Shown: piece by piece, positions 14,150-21,510 of the stretch
Layout of the letters: every line of letters begins with the position of its first letter
How positions within the stretch are numbered: position 1 is the stretch's first letter
IMG/VR virus record: IMGVR_UViG_3300006176_000004
Coordinates: 22,567 to 86,566 of that record
Strand: one strand, 5' to 3'
From: a virus
Length of the DNA: 64,000 nt
Program-made: the position numbers and the translations under genes
Notes under the pieces: model-generated
What the model was told of the DNA's origin: nothing
Seen by the model: the letters and a program-made list of their open reading frames with translations, nothing else
Databases searched by the model: none

Positions 14150-14575
14150 ATGACCAACGACGTTTTGATGACCGTTGATCGCGCGACGAGGCGCTCTCTT
14201 CTAAGGTCGGAAGAGTGCAACCGCGCGGCCGGCAAGTGGGGACCGTGGGAGATGTTGACGTTCCCTAAGGGAACGATCGGAACAGGCTGGACCTATGGCT
14301 TTGCAACCGCGCACAAGAATATGGTTTTCTCAGTTCTAGATCGCACGCTTGAGAATGGCATTCGACATTTGGCTGTTTCGAGCTTGTCTGGAATCCGTCC
14401 GACCTGGCGCGAAATGCAGCGGATCAAGGACGAGCTTGCTGGCTGCGATAAGACTGCGGTCGAGGTTTATCCACCCGCTACACAGATCGTCGATGAGGCC
14501 GACATGTTTCATATTTGGGTGCTCACCGAATCTCTGCCATTCGGCTTGCACAAATCAGCTTTAACCATCGGATAA
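14150..14575 (+). CDS. DUF7694-like protein (141 aa)
   Basis: 141 residues. The segment RHLAVSSLSGIRPTWREMQR, IKDELAGCDKTAVEVYPPAT, DEADMFHIWVL matches the DUF7694 pattern: surface-exposed strands, then RPTW-x-E-M-Q-x-I-K, YPP and MFHLWVL. The family is common in phages and prophages, with no assigned function. The start at the ATG at 14150 is preferred to an in-frame TTG at 14138. Confidence 0.75.
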   Translation: MTNDVLMTVDRATRRSLLRSEECNRAAGKWGPWEMLTFPKGTIGTGWTYGFATAHKNMVFSVLDRTLENGIRHLAVSSLSGIRPTWREMQRIKDELAGCDKTAVEVYPPATQIVDEADMFHIWVLTESLPFGLHKSALTIG

Positions 14576-14580
14576 CGAAA

Positions 14581-14796
14581 ATGACCCTTACGTGCCACGC
14601 CTGCGGTGAAGACTATTACGATCCTCTTCCGATCGAGACCACGGAACAGCAGGCGCGAAACGCGCTGCGAGCCGTCCTCCACTGGTATGCTGAGTGCCCT
14701 ATTCGAGAAATCCAAATGGCTAACGCCGCCTGTGGTATCCGATTCCCTATCGATAAAATCGAAGCAGCGTTAACCTCGGGCAAAAGCAACTCATGA
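14581..14796 (+). CDS. small Cys-containing protein (71 aa)
   Basis: 71 residues starting MTLTCHACGEDYYDPLPIET. One CxxC knuckle at residues 5-8 and later single Cys residues could complete a zinc site. The rest is helical. It is joined to the next gene by ATGA. Confidence 0.6.
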   Translation: MTLTCHACGEDYYDPLPIETTEQQARNALRAVLHWYAECPIREIQMANAACGIRFPIDKIEAALTSGKSNS

Positions 14797-15038
14797 GCCC
14801 TAAGTGGAAATGTGACGAATGCGGGTGGTGCGGAAGCGATGAGCAATTGCTTCGCGAACAAAATCCGTTCGCTGACGACATTGATACGATGGTGGGTTGT
14901 CCCGAGTGTCGCGAACCCAACAGCATGAGCAGAGCATGCGATCACGAAAGCTGTTGGCAGATTGCTGGCAATGGCACCTCGACGCCAGAGGGGTACAAGT
15001 GGACCTGTTTTAAGCATAGGCCAGATGCTGCGAAATGA
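14793..15038 (+). CDS. zinc-ribbon protein (81 aa)
   Basis: 81 residues: KWKCDECGWCGSDEQLLREQ, MVGCPECREPNSM, CDHESCWQ, then WTCFKHRP. Two C-x-x-C pairs form a rubredoxin-like ribbon and a third Cys/His cluster follows. It is an intracellular zinc-binding protein of unknown partner. A 13-codon frame follows at 15035, too short to judge. Confidence 0.65.
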   Translation: MSPKWKCDECGWCGSDEQLLREQNPFADDIDTMVGCPECREPNSMSRACDHESCWQIAGNGTSTPEGYKWTCFKHRPDAAK

Positions 15039-15072
15039 CCGACACTCTCGACCATGACACCCGCGAAACGCG

Positions 15073-15213
15073 ATGACCAGCACCTTCTTCCTCATCGCCG
15101 CTCTCGGCGCGTTCGTCAGTCTCAGCGCGCTGTTTTGGTGGGCCGGATCACCGCCTAATCCCAAGGATAAGGCGTCTTGGTGTGGCGCGTCCGGATATTT
15201 TTCGAAATGTTGA
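15073..15213 (+). CDS. 46-residue membrane protein with reused leader
   Basis: The first 15 residues (MTSTFFLIAALGAFV) are encoded by DNA nearly identical to the start of the gene at 12263. Of it, 45 bp is exact (15069-15113), including 4 bp upstream. The following sequence (SLSALFWWAGSPPNPKDK) is unrelated, so the leader has been joined to a different body. One membrane span is predicted. Confidence 0.58.
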   Translation: MTSTFFLIAALGAFVSLSALFWWAGSPPNPKDKASWCGASGYFSKC

Positions 15214-15224
15214 AGGATCAAGCC

Positions 15225-15392
15225 ATGTGCCGAACCTTTATCATCGTTGCCGCTCTATGCGCATTTGCTTATGTCAAGATCGTTCCGTTCGCCGAGCTAT
15301 ACTATGTGTACAATATCCAGCCACATCCATGGTCCGACTTCTGCGGCTGGACGCCTGGTGGAGAGACCAAACCGTGCAAGGATATGCCATGA
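15225..15392 (+). CDS. small membrane protein with Cys-rich tail (55 aa)
   Basis: 55 residues starting MCRTFIIVAALCAFAYVKIV with one membrane span, then YYVYNIQPHPWSDFCGWTPG and a TKPCKDMP end. AAGGAT precedes the ATG. It is the intact relative of the amber-interrupted frame at 12556-12711. The two share the Y-x-Y-N-I-x-x-HP...C...PC-x-x-MP pattern. The tail probably faces the periplasm. Confidence 0.62.
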   Translation: MCRTFIIVAALCAFAYVKIVPFAELYYVYNIQPHPWSDFCGWTPGGETKPCKDMP

Positions 15393-15556
15393 ATATCCTC
15401 GATCTTTTCTTTGCGTTACGGCCAGAAAATCGCCCAGCTGTGCTTGATTCAGAGTATATTCCGAGGGGCGAGAAATTGCGGATTTCTGTGGCGAAACCTA
15501 CAATAATTGAGCCAGAAAGACTCCCAGTGAGTTGGAATATCGGAGACCCGTTTTAA
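15389..15556 (+). CDS. small hypothetical protein (55 aa)
   Basis: 55 residues: MNILDLFFALRPENRPAVLD, then EKLRISVAKPTIIEPERLPV. ATGA overlap with the previous gene. A short amphipathic start is followed by an extended Pro-rich part. No motif recognised. Confidence 0.58.
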   Translation: MNILDLFFALRPENRPAVLDSEYIPRGEKLRISVAKPTIIEPERLPVSWNIGDPF

Positions 15557-15571
15557 CTGGAGGAATATGGA

Positions 15572-15733
15572 ATGTTTTATTGCGATAAATGCGCAAAGAA
15601 ATATGATTGGCCCGAAGGATTTAGCCGGTCAAGGGGGCCGTGTGAGATGTGCGGTCGTCATGCCACATGCTACAATGTTCCGTCAAGCGCTTTGCCTGAT
15701 CGGAAAGAAAAAATTAGATCGAAAGAACAATAA
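15572..15733 (+). CDS. zinc-ribbon protein (53 aa)
   Basis: 53 residues: MFYCDKCAKKYDWPEGFSRS, then RGPCEMCGRHATCYNVP. The C-x-x-C...C-x-x-C spacing and Tyr/Trp placement give a compact single zinc ribbon. GGAGG precedes the ATG by 8 nt, a strong start signal. Such ribbon proteins are frequent phage early products. Target unknown. Confidence 0.65.
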   Translation: MFYCDKCAKKYDWPEGFSRSRGPCEMCGRHATCYNVPSSALPDRKEKIRSKEQ

Positions 15734-15736
15734 GTT

Positions 15737-15835
15737 ATGCATTGGCGCAAGACAGAACGGCTAATGCCCGCTGCATGGCAGCCTTGGCTGATCGTGATTG
15801 CGCTATGGGTGCTAGCGGCGTGGTGGTTCTGGTGA
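15737..15835 (+). CDS. 32-residue Trp-rich membrane peptide
   Basis: A 32-codon frame: MHWRKTERLMPAAWQPWLIV followed by IALWVLAAWWFW. A basic start then one Trp-rich membrane span ends at the last residue. The next gene overlaps it by GTGA, which supports translation. A holin-like, pinholin-like or regulatory role is possible but unsupported. Confidence 0.55.
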   Translation: MHWRKTERLMPAAWQPWLIVIALWVLAAWWFW

Positions 15836-16083
15836 GCAACTTGCACGATCGACGGAACTCGCCGCAGCGCCGAATCAGGGGCGGCATTCATCCAGGATGG
15901 GCTTGCTTCCTGCTCGCATGGGGAAGCGGGATGTTTACGTTTGCTGGCGGATTGGCGACCATTCAGTATGGTCTTGGCCGAGCGACCGAGGGAGCTGCAA
16001 TTATTTCCTTTGTGCTTGCTGCATTCTTATTTATTCTCGGCGGTAATAAAGCTGAAGGCCTGACCGACCGCGAGGGGAAATGA
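15832..16083 (+). CDS. two-span membrane protein (83 aa)
   Basis: GTG start in GTGA overlap. A basic cytoplasmic start (HDRRNSPQRRIRGGIHPGWA) is followed by two membrane spans (FLLAWGSGMFTFAGGLAT and AAIISFVLAAFLFILGG) and the tail EGLTDREGK. The tail resembles that of the membrane protein at 20173-20355 (EGLADRKEK), suggesting shared origin of the ends. It could be a holin candidate, but there is no lysis neighbour. Confidence 0.62.
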   Translation: MSNLHDRRNSPQRRIRGGIHPGWACFLLAWGSGMFTFAGGLATIQYGLGRATEGAAIISFVLAAFLFILGGNKAEGLTDREGK

Positions 16084-16313
16084 TAACGATACTAGCTTTG
16101 GTCTGTAAGCTCAGCGTGGCTGATGAGCCAGAAGTGTGCTACGAAAGGGTTGTAGCGCGGCAAGATTCGATGGTGACTGTAATGGTCGCGTGCGAGCTAC
16201 CTCAGGCTGCGATAGCCAAATGGAAATCTGAATCAATTTATTCCGGTCCGGAGTGGTATATTTCTCGCATAACATGCCGATCGGGCGATTATCAGCCAAA
16301 GGACACGATTTAG
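16080..16313 (+). CDS. small exported protein (77 aa)
   Basis: 77 residues starting MITILALVCKLSVADEPEVC. A short hydrophobic start suggests export, or a weak signal, with possible cleavage after SVA. The mature part has paired Cys (CYERVVARQ, VACELPQAA, ITCRSGD) consistent with periplasmic disulphides. ATGA overlap upstream. Confidence 0.6.
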   Translation: MITILALVCKLSVADEPEVCYERVVARQDSMVTVMVACELPQAAIAKWKSESIYSGPEWYISRITCRSGDYQPKDTI

Positions 16314-16316
16314 CTC

Positions 16317-16526
16317 ATGTGCCGCCCCTGCATTCATTTTGTCGGTTTCCGTGGCAACGAATATTGGTCCGCCGTCAAGGTATGGGGCAAGCCTGATTTC
16401 TTTCATCGCGGCTGGGACCATCGAGCGCAACGTGAGATTTATCATAGTGATACCGTGGTTTTTGCCAAGGGCGAATGGACGCAAGAACCGAGTAAATATA
16501 ATTTCGACGACAGTTCCGTAATGTGA
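16317..16526 (+). CDS. small hypothetical protein (69 aa)
   Basis: 69 residues: MCRPCIHFVGFRGNEYWSAV, KVWGKPDFFHRGWDHRAQRE, then IYHSDTVVFAKGEW. Beta-rich, aromatic and soluble. A similar small protein is recurrent in alphaproteobacterial phages, but I know no function. It lies 3 bp after the previous stop. Confidence 0.65.
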   Translation: MCRPCIHFVGFRGNEYWSAVKVWGKPDFFHRGWDHRAQREIYHSDTVVFAKGEWTQEPSKYNFDDSSVM

Positions 16527-16536
16527 GGATAAATTA

Positions 16537-16713
16537 ATGCCTGCTCAGATAATTGCATTTCCGAAATCAGAAGGAAACGGAGCCCGCGAGGCGCTGATTG
16601 AGATATTGGCCGCCTCGGAGCAGCGCAATCCGGAGGGCAGAGCCGATAGCTTGTTGACGTTGCTATGGTTTCACGGGTTTAAGGTGGTTCCATTGGACGG
16701 AACGGAAGAGTAA
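16537..16713 (+). CDS. small hypothetical protein (58 aa)
   Basis: 58 residues: MPAQIIAFPKSEGNGAREAL, then helical IEILAASEQRNPEGRADS. The end LLTLLWFHGFKVVPLD is short and hydrophobic but not a full span. The start is preceded by GAGGA. No family recognised. Confidence 0.58.
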   Translation: MPAQIIAFPKSEGNGAREALIEILAASEQRNPEGRADSLLTLLWFHGFKVVPLDGTEE

Positions 16714-16735
16714 ACTTAACAAAGGAAATATCGGA

Positions 16736-17002
16736 ATGAATGGATCAAATCAGTTATTTGGTGCCGTAAAATCCAACTCAAGGATTGAGAACGATGTTGA
16801 GTTGGTCAAAACCATGACGAATCAAGTCGAATCGACTACTGATCGAATTATTCGTCATGCCCGTTCTCTTGGTTATTTCGAGCCCCCATCTGATACGAAG
16901 GCATCCGCTCCAACGCCAGTTATTACGACATTAGCTGATGCTTTACTGGCTCTTAGCCGAGCGATTGACCATTGCTCGGGATCGCTCAACGTTTTCGATT
17001 GA
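16736..17002 (+). CDS. small hypothetical protein (88 aa)
   Basis: 88 residues starting MNGSNQLFGAVKSNSRIEND. Two amphipathic helices (VKTMTNQVESTTDRIIRHAR and LADALLALSRAIDHCSG) separated by a Pro-rich loop suggest a small coiled-coil protein. AAAGGA precedes the ATG. Confidence 0.62.
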   Translation: MNGSNQLFGAVKSNSRIENDVELVKTMTNQVESTTDRIIRHARSLGYFEPPSDTKASAPTPVITTLADALLALSRAIDHCSGSLNVFD

Positions 17003-17103
17003 GCTTCGGATATCCCCTACCGGCGGATATTCTGAGGGCATCCGGGGCCGGGATGGACCCCAGAATCTTGAAGGTCCCGGATGCAACCTTTCGAGGAACC
17101 CAG

Positions 17104-17334
17104 ATGAAGCTTGGCAAAAAGAACAAAATCTATCTCCGTGAGGCTAGGCGCCGCACCAAAGACGATGCTTCCGACATGGGCAAATTCGATATGCGACCCC
17201 GCGATCCCTACGAAATTCTCGGCTTGATCAGACCCAAGCGGGTGATGCCCGCAATAGGAGAAGGTCATGCGCAATCGAGCATTTCGCCGAGCCAAAGCCG
17301 ACAGCAAGATGTGGCGGCGGCTAAAAGAGGATAG
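17104..17334 (+). CDS. small basic protein (76 aa), weakly supported
   Basis: Frame starting at 17104 (MKLGKKNKIYLREARRRTKD), with ATG 17053 as an alternative. The amino part is very basic and the end is Ser/Gln-rich. The last 68 nt overlap the better supported gene at 17267 in another frame. Coding is plausible but not certain. Confidence 0.45.
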   Translation: MKLGKKNKIYLREARRRTKDDASDMGKFDMRPRDPYEILGLIRPKRVMPAIGEGHAQSSISPSQSRQQDVAAAKRG

Positions 17335-17509
17335 AAATCAGCACTATAACGACCTGTCTTGCCCATGCTGGACCGACAAGAAGGCGATGGCGCGGTTTAA
17401 GGAGCAGCCCAAGCGCGATATGCGCTGTATTTGCTGCGTAAATCAGCGTGCTCTATACGGTCCGACGATCGCCGAACTTCGTCAGTTCCAATGCGAGTTT
17501 GACGAATGA
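17267..17509 (+). CDS. Cys-motif basic protein (80 aa)
   Basis: 80 residues: MRNRAFRRAKADSKMWRRLK, SCPCWTDKKAMARFKEQP, then MRCICCVNQRALYGPTIAE. Two Cys pairs (C-x-C and C-x-C-C) could bind zinc, and the basic start suggests nucleic-acid contact. A good ribosome-binding site, AGGAGAAGG, lies upstream. Confidence 0.6.
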   Translation: MRNRAFRRAKADSKMWRRLKEDRNQHYNDLSCPCWTDKKAMARFKEQPKRDMRCICCVNQRALYGPTIAELRQFQCEFDE

Positions 17510-17562
17510 CAGGATTATTCATATCGTCCGGATAGAAAACGATAGATAGGAAATGTTCCATA

Positions 17563-18189
17563 ATGCCGCGCCCGGCTGGATTGCCAAAGACCGGTGGTCG
17601 CCGTAAAGGCTCGGCAAATCGGCCAAAACCCGTGATTCTATCGCCAGATGAGGCAGCCCAAAGCCGTGCGATGACGATCGTGACGCCAGCAGAAGTGCGG
17701 ACTCCGAAGGCGGTTATGCTCGATGCGATGATGTTCTTTGATCGAATGGCGCGTCAGAGTGCTGAGCAGCTTGATTACGGAGCGGCGACCAAGTACATGG
17801 TGTCTGCGGTGCAAGTGGCTGAAAAGGTTGCACCTTTCATCCATGCGCGGCTATTAGCGGTCGAATCACGCACCGAAGACAAAGCCGCACCGTTTGTCGT
17901 GCGTGCGCCTGCGGTGATGGCGGACAGCTCGGCCTGGCAGGCTGCGGTAGGGGCGGCAGTGATTGACATGGAGGCAGCGCAATCGCCCAGCGCGGGCCGC
18001 ACAGAGGTTTCGGCACATCCGGCGCAGCAACATGCCCCTGAGCCTCAAAACGCACCAGCGGCCACGGCTGTTGCCCTGATGAACGACCCGAAGACGAACC
18101 GGATTACGGTCATGCCGCCTGGGCCGAGGGTGGTGCAGCCGTCTGGCACGGAGCAGTGGCTCGCTAGCATTCAGAAAAAGGTTGGCTGA
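17563..18189 (+). CDS. DNA-binding protein, possible small terminase subunit
   Basis: 208 residues. The amino end PKTGGRRKGSANRPKP is a KGG-type basic tail found on many phage small terminase and packaging proteins. The body has TPKAVMLDAMMFFDRMARQS and AVQVAEKVAPFIHARLLAVE, a helical segment shared by small-terminase-like proteins of Hyphomicrobiales phages. The carboxy third is Ala/Pro-rich. The large terminase is 17 kb away at 35272, unusual for a subunit pair, so the assignment is tentative. Confidence 0.5.
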   Translation: MPRPAGLPKTGGRRKGSANRPKPVILSPDEAAQSRAMTIVTPAEVRTPKAVMLDAMMFFDRMARQSAEQLDYGAATKYMVSAVQVAEKVAPFIHARLLAVESRTEDKAAPFVVRAPAVMADSSAWQAAVGAAVIDMEAAQSPSAGRTEVSAHPAQQHAPEPQNAPAATAVALMNDPKTNRITVMPPGPRVVQPSGTEQWLASIQKKVG

Positions 18190-18392
18190 TGGACAAGCAG
18201 CAACGAGCGATTCGTTCATGGCATGAAGGTCTGTGCGTTTGCCATAAGTGCTTGAAAGAACGCGATGAAGTCCGCGCTTTCATGATAGTATGTCCCGAAT
18301 GTGGTAACAAGCGCTGTCCGAAGGCATCAGATCACGATTTGTCCTGCACTGGCAGCAACAAACCTGGGCAGTATGGGAGCGTCTACGCCTAA
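18189..18392 (+). CDS. zinc-ribbon protein (67 aa)
   Basis: 67 residues: WHEGLCVCHKCLKERDEVRA, MIVCPECGNKRCPKASDHDL, then SCTGSNKPGQYGS. Two C-x-x-C knuckles, a further Cys/His cluster and the CPECGNKRCPKA-DH...C-GSN-PGQ pattern are highly typical of a small phage protein family of unknown role. It overlaps the previous stop by one base (TGATG). Confidence 0.72.
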   Translation: MDKQQRAIRSWHEGLCVCHKCLKERDEVRAFMIVCPECGNKRCPKASDHDLSCTGSNKPGQYGSVYA

Positions 18393-18406
18393 GGATGATT
18401 GCTGGA

Positions 18407-18459
18407 CTGAAAATAATTGTGCCAAGGCTCTTGTAATCCGGTCAAAATCCTGCCAATAA
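18407..18459 (+). promoter_or_regulatory. second copy of the CTGAAAATAATT promoter module
   Basis: CTGAAAATAATT (18407-18418), 12 bp, TTGTAA (-35, 18431-18436), 17 bp, CAATAA (-10, 18454-18459). The leader then contains the same 15-bp segment as at 11103-11117 (here 18476-18490), which includes the ribosome-binding site. The -10 is weak, so an activator may be needed. It drives the Ala-rich gene at 18495. Confidence 0.5.
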
Positions 18460-18494
18460 GCGGACACCGTAATTATGCAGCAGGAGATACTCCA

Positions 18495-19316
<822 letters not shown>

Positions 19317-19317
19317 A

Positions 19318-19737
19318 ATGGTTCTGAAATGTCCCGATTGCGGCGTGAGCGTCATGAGTTTGATGACGCATGTCTGCGGTCGGGCCAACAGTTCGCCGAA
19401 ATCGGAGCGCATTTCCGATAGCGGCGTTCAACCCCGAGCGAAAGGAGGCAATCACAAACCAACCAAACCTTCCGCCAAAGATGAAGCAGCAAGAGTGGCT
19501 GATATTGATAATGCGAAGAATGTGATCAATGGACCGACAATGGAGAGCGGTGTCGGCCCCGCCGGTCGTGGCCCCGAGATCGTAAATGAAAGTATCGGGG
19601 CACCTAATTCAAGGCGCGGACGCCCCCGAATCGGCGAGACCCGCGATAAGCCATGGCTGAGTTGCGAGCCTCCGATGAGTGAACGAACATGGCGGCGCCG
19701 GCTATCCGAGCAGCGATCTAAAGAGGGTGGGAAATGA
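19318..19737 (+). CDS. zinc-knuckle protein with helix-turn-helix-like tail (139 aa)
   Basis: Start at the ATG at 19318 (MVLKCPDCGVSVMSLMTHVC). The CPDCG...H-x-C amino knuckle is followed by a long disordered polar linker. The carboxy segment GRPRIGETRDKPWLSCEPPM, SERTWRRRLSEQR has the GRPR...PW...G/PMS..TWYRR pattern seen at the ends of many phage DNA-binding proteins. The final codons lie in the first copy of a repeated gene junction (19708-19740). Confidence 0.65.
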   Translation: MVLKCPDCGVSVMSLMTHVCGRANSSPKSERISDSGVQPRAKGGNHKPTKPSAKDEAARVADIDNAKNVINGPTMESGVGPAGRGPEIVNESIGAPNSRRGRPRIGETRDKPWLSCEPPMSERTWRRRLSEQRSKEGGK

Positions 19738-19904
19738 GCAAGCATCACGAAGAACATCCGGACTATGGCGCTCTCGGCATCTTTGCTGGGTATGGTGAAT
19801 GCGATGATCCAGTCCCGGGTGAAATGTCTGATCTTGAAATTGAGCAGTTGAAGGCTCAAGCCAAGCGTCATAGGGCAGAGCAGCGATCGAAGGAGCAGAA
19901 ATGA
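19734..19904 (+). CDS. small hypothetical protein (56 aa)
   Basis: 56 residues: MSKHHEEHPDYGALGIFAGY, then a helical end (EIEQLKAQAKRHRAEQRSKE). ATGA overlaps on both sides. The end AEQRSKEQK is encoded by the second copy of the repeated junction. Function unknown. Confidence 0.6.
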   Translation: MSKHHEEHPDYGALGIFAGYGECDDPVPGEMSDLEIEQLKAQAKRHRAEQRSKEQK

Positions 19905-20122
19905 GCGAGCGGCCGGCGAATGACGAAATGGTCCAAGGCTTTCTGGACGGCTATGATCTGACAGCACCTGAACCTTCCGCAAATCGCTCGGCCTCCTATC
20001 GTCATGGGTTTATGTGCGCTCGCATAGACAAAGGCGTCGTGCCATATCAAGGACCGGCCGATCAACTTAGGCGATTGGCGGATCAGGCGATGAATGAGGA
20101 TGATATCCGCGCGATTCAGTGA
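19901..20122 (+). CDS. small hypothetical protein (73 aa)
   Basis: 73 residues: MVQGFLDGYDLTAPEPSANR, SASYRHGFMCARIDKGV, then a helix. The FMDG-x-x-x-x-PEPS-NRS-SYRHGF pattern recurs in alphaproteobacterial phages and prophages; its role is unknown. After its stop, 20123-20172 contains an orphan third copy of the repeated junction that supplies the ribosome-binding site of the next gene. Confidence 0.7.
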   Translation: MSERPANDEMVQGFLDGYDLTAPEPSANRSASYRHGFMCARIDKGVVPYQGPADQLRRLADQAMNEDDIRAIQ

Positions 20123-20172
20123 TGTCGATAGTACCGACATCGTGTCCCTGAGCAGCGACCGAAGGAGCAGAA

Positions 20173-20355
20173 ATGAGCACAGTCAAGCTTCTGGCGCGGA
20201 GACGTTTCAATTACATTGATGTTACTGGGGTCTTGGCGCTGGTTGGATGTGTTTCGGGCGGAAAATATCTGATAGGAACAGCTATTTGGCTTCTATCCAT
20301 ATTGTTATCGCTCGTGGCGGAAGGCTTGGCCGATCGGAAGGAAAAGAGCGCGTGA
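20173..20355 (+). CDS. two-span membrane protein (60 aa)
   Basis: 60 residues: basic start MSTVKLLARRRFNYIDV, then hydrophobic VTGVLALVGCVSGGKYLIG and TAIWLLSILLSLVAEGL, and a charged tail ADRKEKSA. Two short membrane segments form a hairpin. The tail resembles that of 15832-16083. Confidence 0.6.
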   Translation: MSTVKLLARRRFNYIDVTGVLALVGCVSGGKYLIGTAIWLLSILLSLVAEGLADRKEKSA

Positions 20356-20537
20356 CCGACAAACTGACGAGCTTCGGCAACCAGGCCCCGATGAAGGTGC
20401 AGTGCGCGACGTGCCACTGGCTGGGGACGGCTGCCGATCTCGTAGGGCGTGATGAGAAACTGTGCTGCCCGATCTGCAACACGCCGTTTGCGCGGTATCC
20501 ACAGCGGATCGAGCATCTGTGGAGCGACCCGTACTGA
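20352..20537 (+). CDS. zinc-ribbon protein (61 aa)
   Basis: GTG start overlapping the previous TGA. MKVQCATCHWLGTAADLV and KLCCPICNTPFARYP give a C-x-x-C...C-x-x-C ribbon. Neighbouring small zinc proteins have the same size. Function unknown. Confidence 0.65.
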   Translation: MTDKLTSFGNQAPMKVQCATCHWLGTAADLVGRDEKLCCPICNTPFARYPQRIEHLWSDPY

Positions 20538-20538
20538 T

Positions 20539-20778
20539 ATGGCAAAGCAAGCCGCAGTCTTGTTCCGTAGAAAGGTCTTCGTGGTCGGGCCGAATCACAA
20601 AGACGCGATCGACGCTGCTTTCGCTAAGTTCACCGAGCATCAGGCGCATCGCGTGACGCTTCGGATCATGGACGGCAAAGAGGATATCGTATTCGGGTTT
20701 GCCTACATCGACGGAACGGACTTCAAACCATCCGATATGCAATCGGCACGCAAGCGAATGTACGGGTTTAATCCATGA
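20539..20778 (+). CDS. small hypothetical protein (79 aa)
   Basis: 79 residues: MAKQAAVLFRRKVFVVGPNH, KDAIDAAFAKFTEHQAHRV, TLRIMDGKEDIVFGFAYIDG. An alpha/beta mixture with no Cys motif. It starts 1 bp after the previous stop and ends in an ATGATG overlap. Confidence 0.62.
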   Translation: MAKQAAVLFRRKVFVVGPNHKDAIDAAFAKFTEHQAHRVTLRIMDGKEDIVFGFAYIDGTDFKPSDMQSARKRMYGFNP

Positions 20779-20966
20779 TGGCCTTATCTAATCCGCCCCT
20801 TCCTGAACGCCACTGGAACGGTGAGCAGTGGATTTATCCGCAAGATATTGACGACGCGCTGAACCAAGCGCTACTTGTGATAGACGAATATTATAACGGC
20901 GACCGAGCATGGGCTGAGGCGTGGCTGCTCAAGGCGCACGAGGCGAATCAGGAGAAGCCGAAGTGA
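20775..20966 (+). CDS. small hypothetical protein (63 aa)
   Basis: 63 residues: MALSNPPLPERHWNGEQWIY, then a helical acidic part (DIDDALNQALLVIDEYYNGD). Soluble. GTGA overlap with the next gene. No family recognised. Confidence 0.6.
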   Translation: MMALSNPPLPERHWNGEQWIYPQDIDDALNQALLVIDEYYNGDRAWAEAWLLKAHEANQEKPK

Positions 20967-21166
20967 CCGACGATGAGTTTATTTTCGCCATCAATAGGTT
21001 TGGCGTTGATATTCTATCTCGGAAGGCTGCGGAGTTGGTGAAGCGTCCGGCGACGCAAGCTCAGGTGACGGCCTATTATAAGGCGCTGAGTTTGCAGCGG
21101 GAGTGGAACCGAAACCACCGGAGGCTGATCGCGAAGGATCGAATGCAGGAGAAGGCGAGTAAGTGA
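20963..21166 (+). CDS. small helical basic protein (67 aa)
   Basis: GTG start in GTGA overlap. 67 residues: MTDDEFIFAINRFGVDILSR, AAELVKRPATQAQVTAYYKA, SLQREWNRNHRRLIAKDR. All helical with a basic carboxy half. It ends in a GTGA overlap with the lipoprotein gene. Confidence 0.6.
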   Translation: MTDDEFIFAINRFGVDILSRKAAELVKRPATQAQVTAYYKALSLQREWNRNHRRLIAKDRMQEKASK

Positions 21167-21342
21167 GATTCATATTTATTTTGTTGCTATTGACTGGTTG
21201 CGATAAAGTTGAAGTTACCACCACAAACACAGAGATTGAGTCGCCCATACAAAATACGTGCCAATCTGGTGATTTACTGCCTGATTTTCCGAGATGCGGG
21301 TTTGTGGTGCCTGAGGTGAAGATAGCGAGGGGAGGAAGTTAG
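21163..21342 (+). CDS. small prolipoprotein (59 aa)
   Basis: GTG start in GTGA overlap. The start RFIFILLLLTGC is a classic signal-peptidase II leader with the lipobox L-T-G-C; the Cys would be lipidated. The mature part is only about 47 residues (DKVEVTTTNTEIESPIQNTC...). Small phage lipoproteins act as outer-membrane spanins (Rz1) or in superinfection exclusion. No Rz partner is visible, so the role is open. Confidence 0.62.
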   Translation: MRFIFILLLLTGCDKVEVTTTNTEIESPIQNTCQSGDLLPDFPRCGFVVPEVKIARGGS

Positions 21343-21510
21343 ATGAGAGTATTTGTAGCCATTGGAGGATACGATTACGAAGGCTATGCCGCGCCGATCG
21401 GGGTGTATTCAACTAAAGAATTGGCAGAGGAAGCCATTAAGAAGGCGTCGAGAGGATACGATGATCGAGAAATCTTTGAATATGAAATAGACGATGAGCC
21501 ACGGACGTGA
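21343..21510 (+). CDS. DUF7336-like small protein (55 aa)
   Basis: 55 residues: MRVFVAIGGYDYEGYAAPIG, VYSTKELAEEAIKKASRGYD. The pattern (a beta strand, G/D-x-E, IGVYSS-x-ELAEEAI) resembles DUF7336 proteins of phages and bacteria. Start directly after the lipoprotein stop, with GGAGG upstream. Confidence 0.65.
   Translation: MRVFVAIGGYDYEGYAAPIGVYSTKELAEEAIKKASRGYDDREIFEYEIDDEPRT

Noticed and set aside
15035-15076. 13-codon frame with ATGA overlap at both ends
   Set aside because: It may be translated as a coupling leader, but it is too short and low in information to call a gene.
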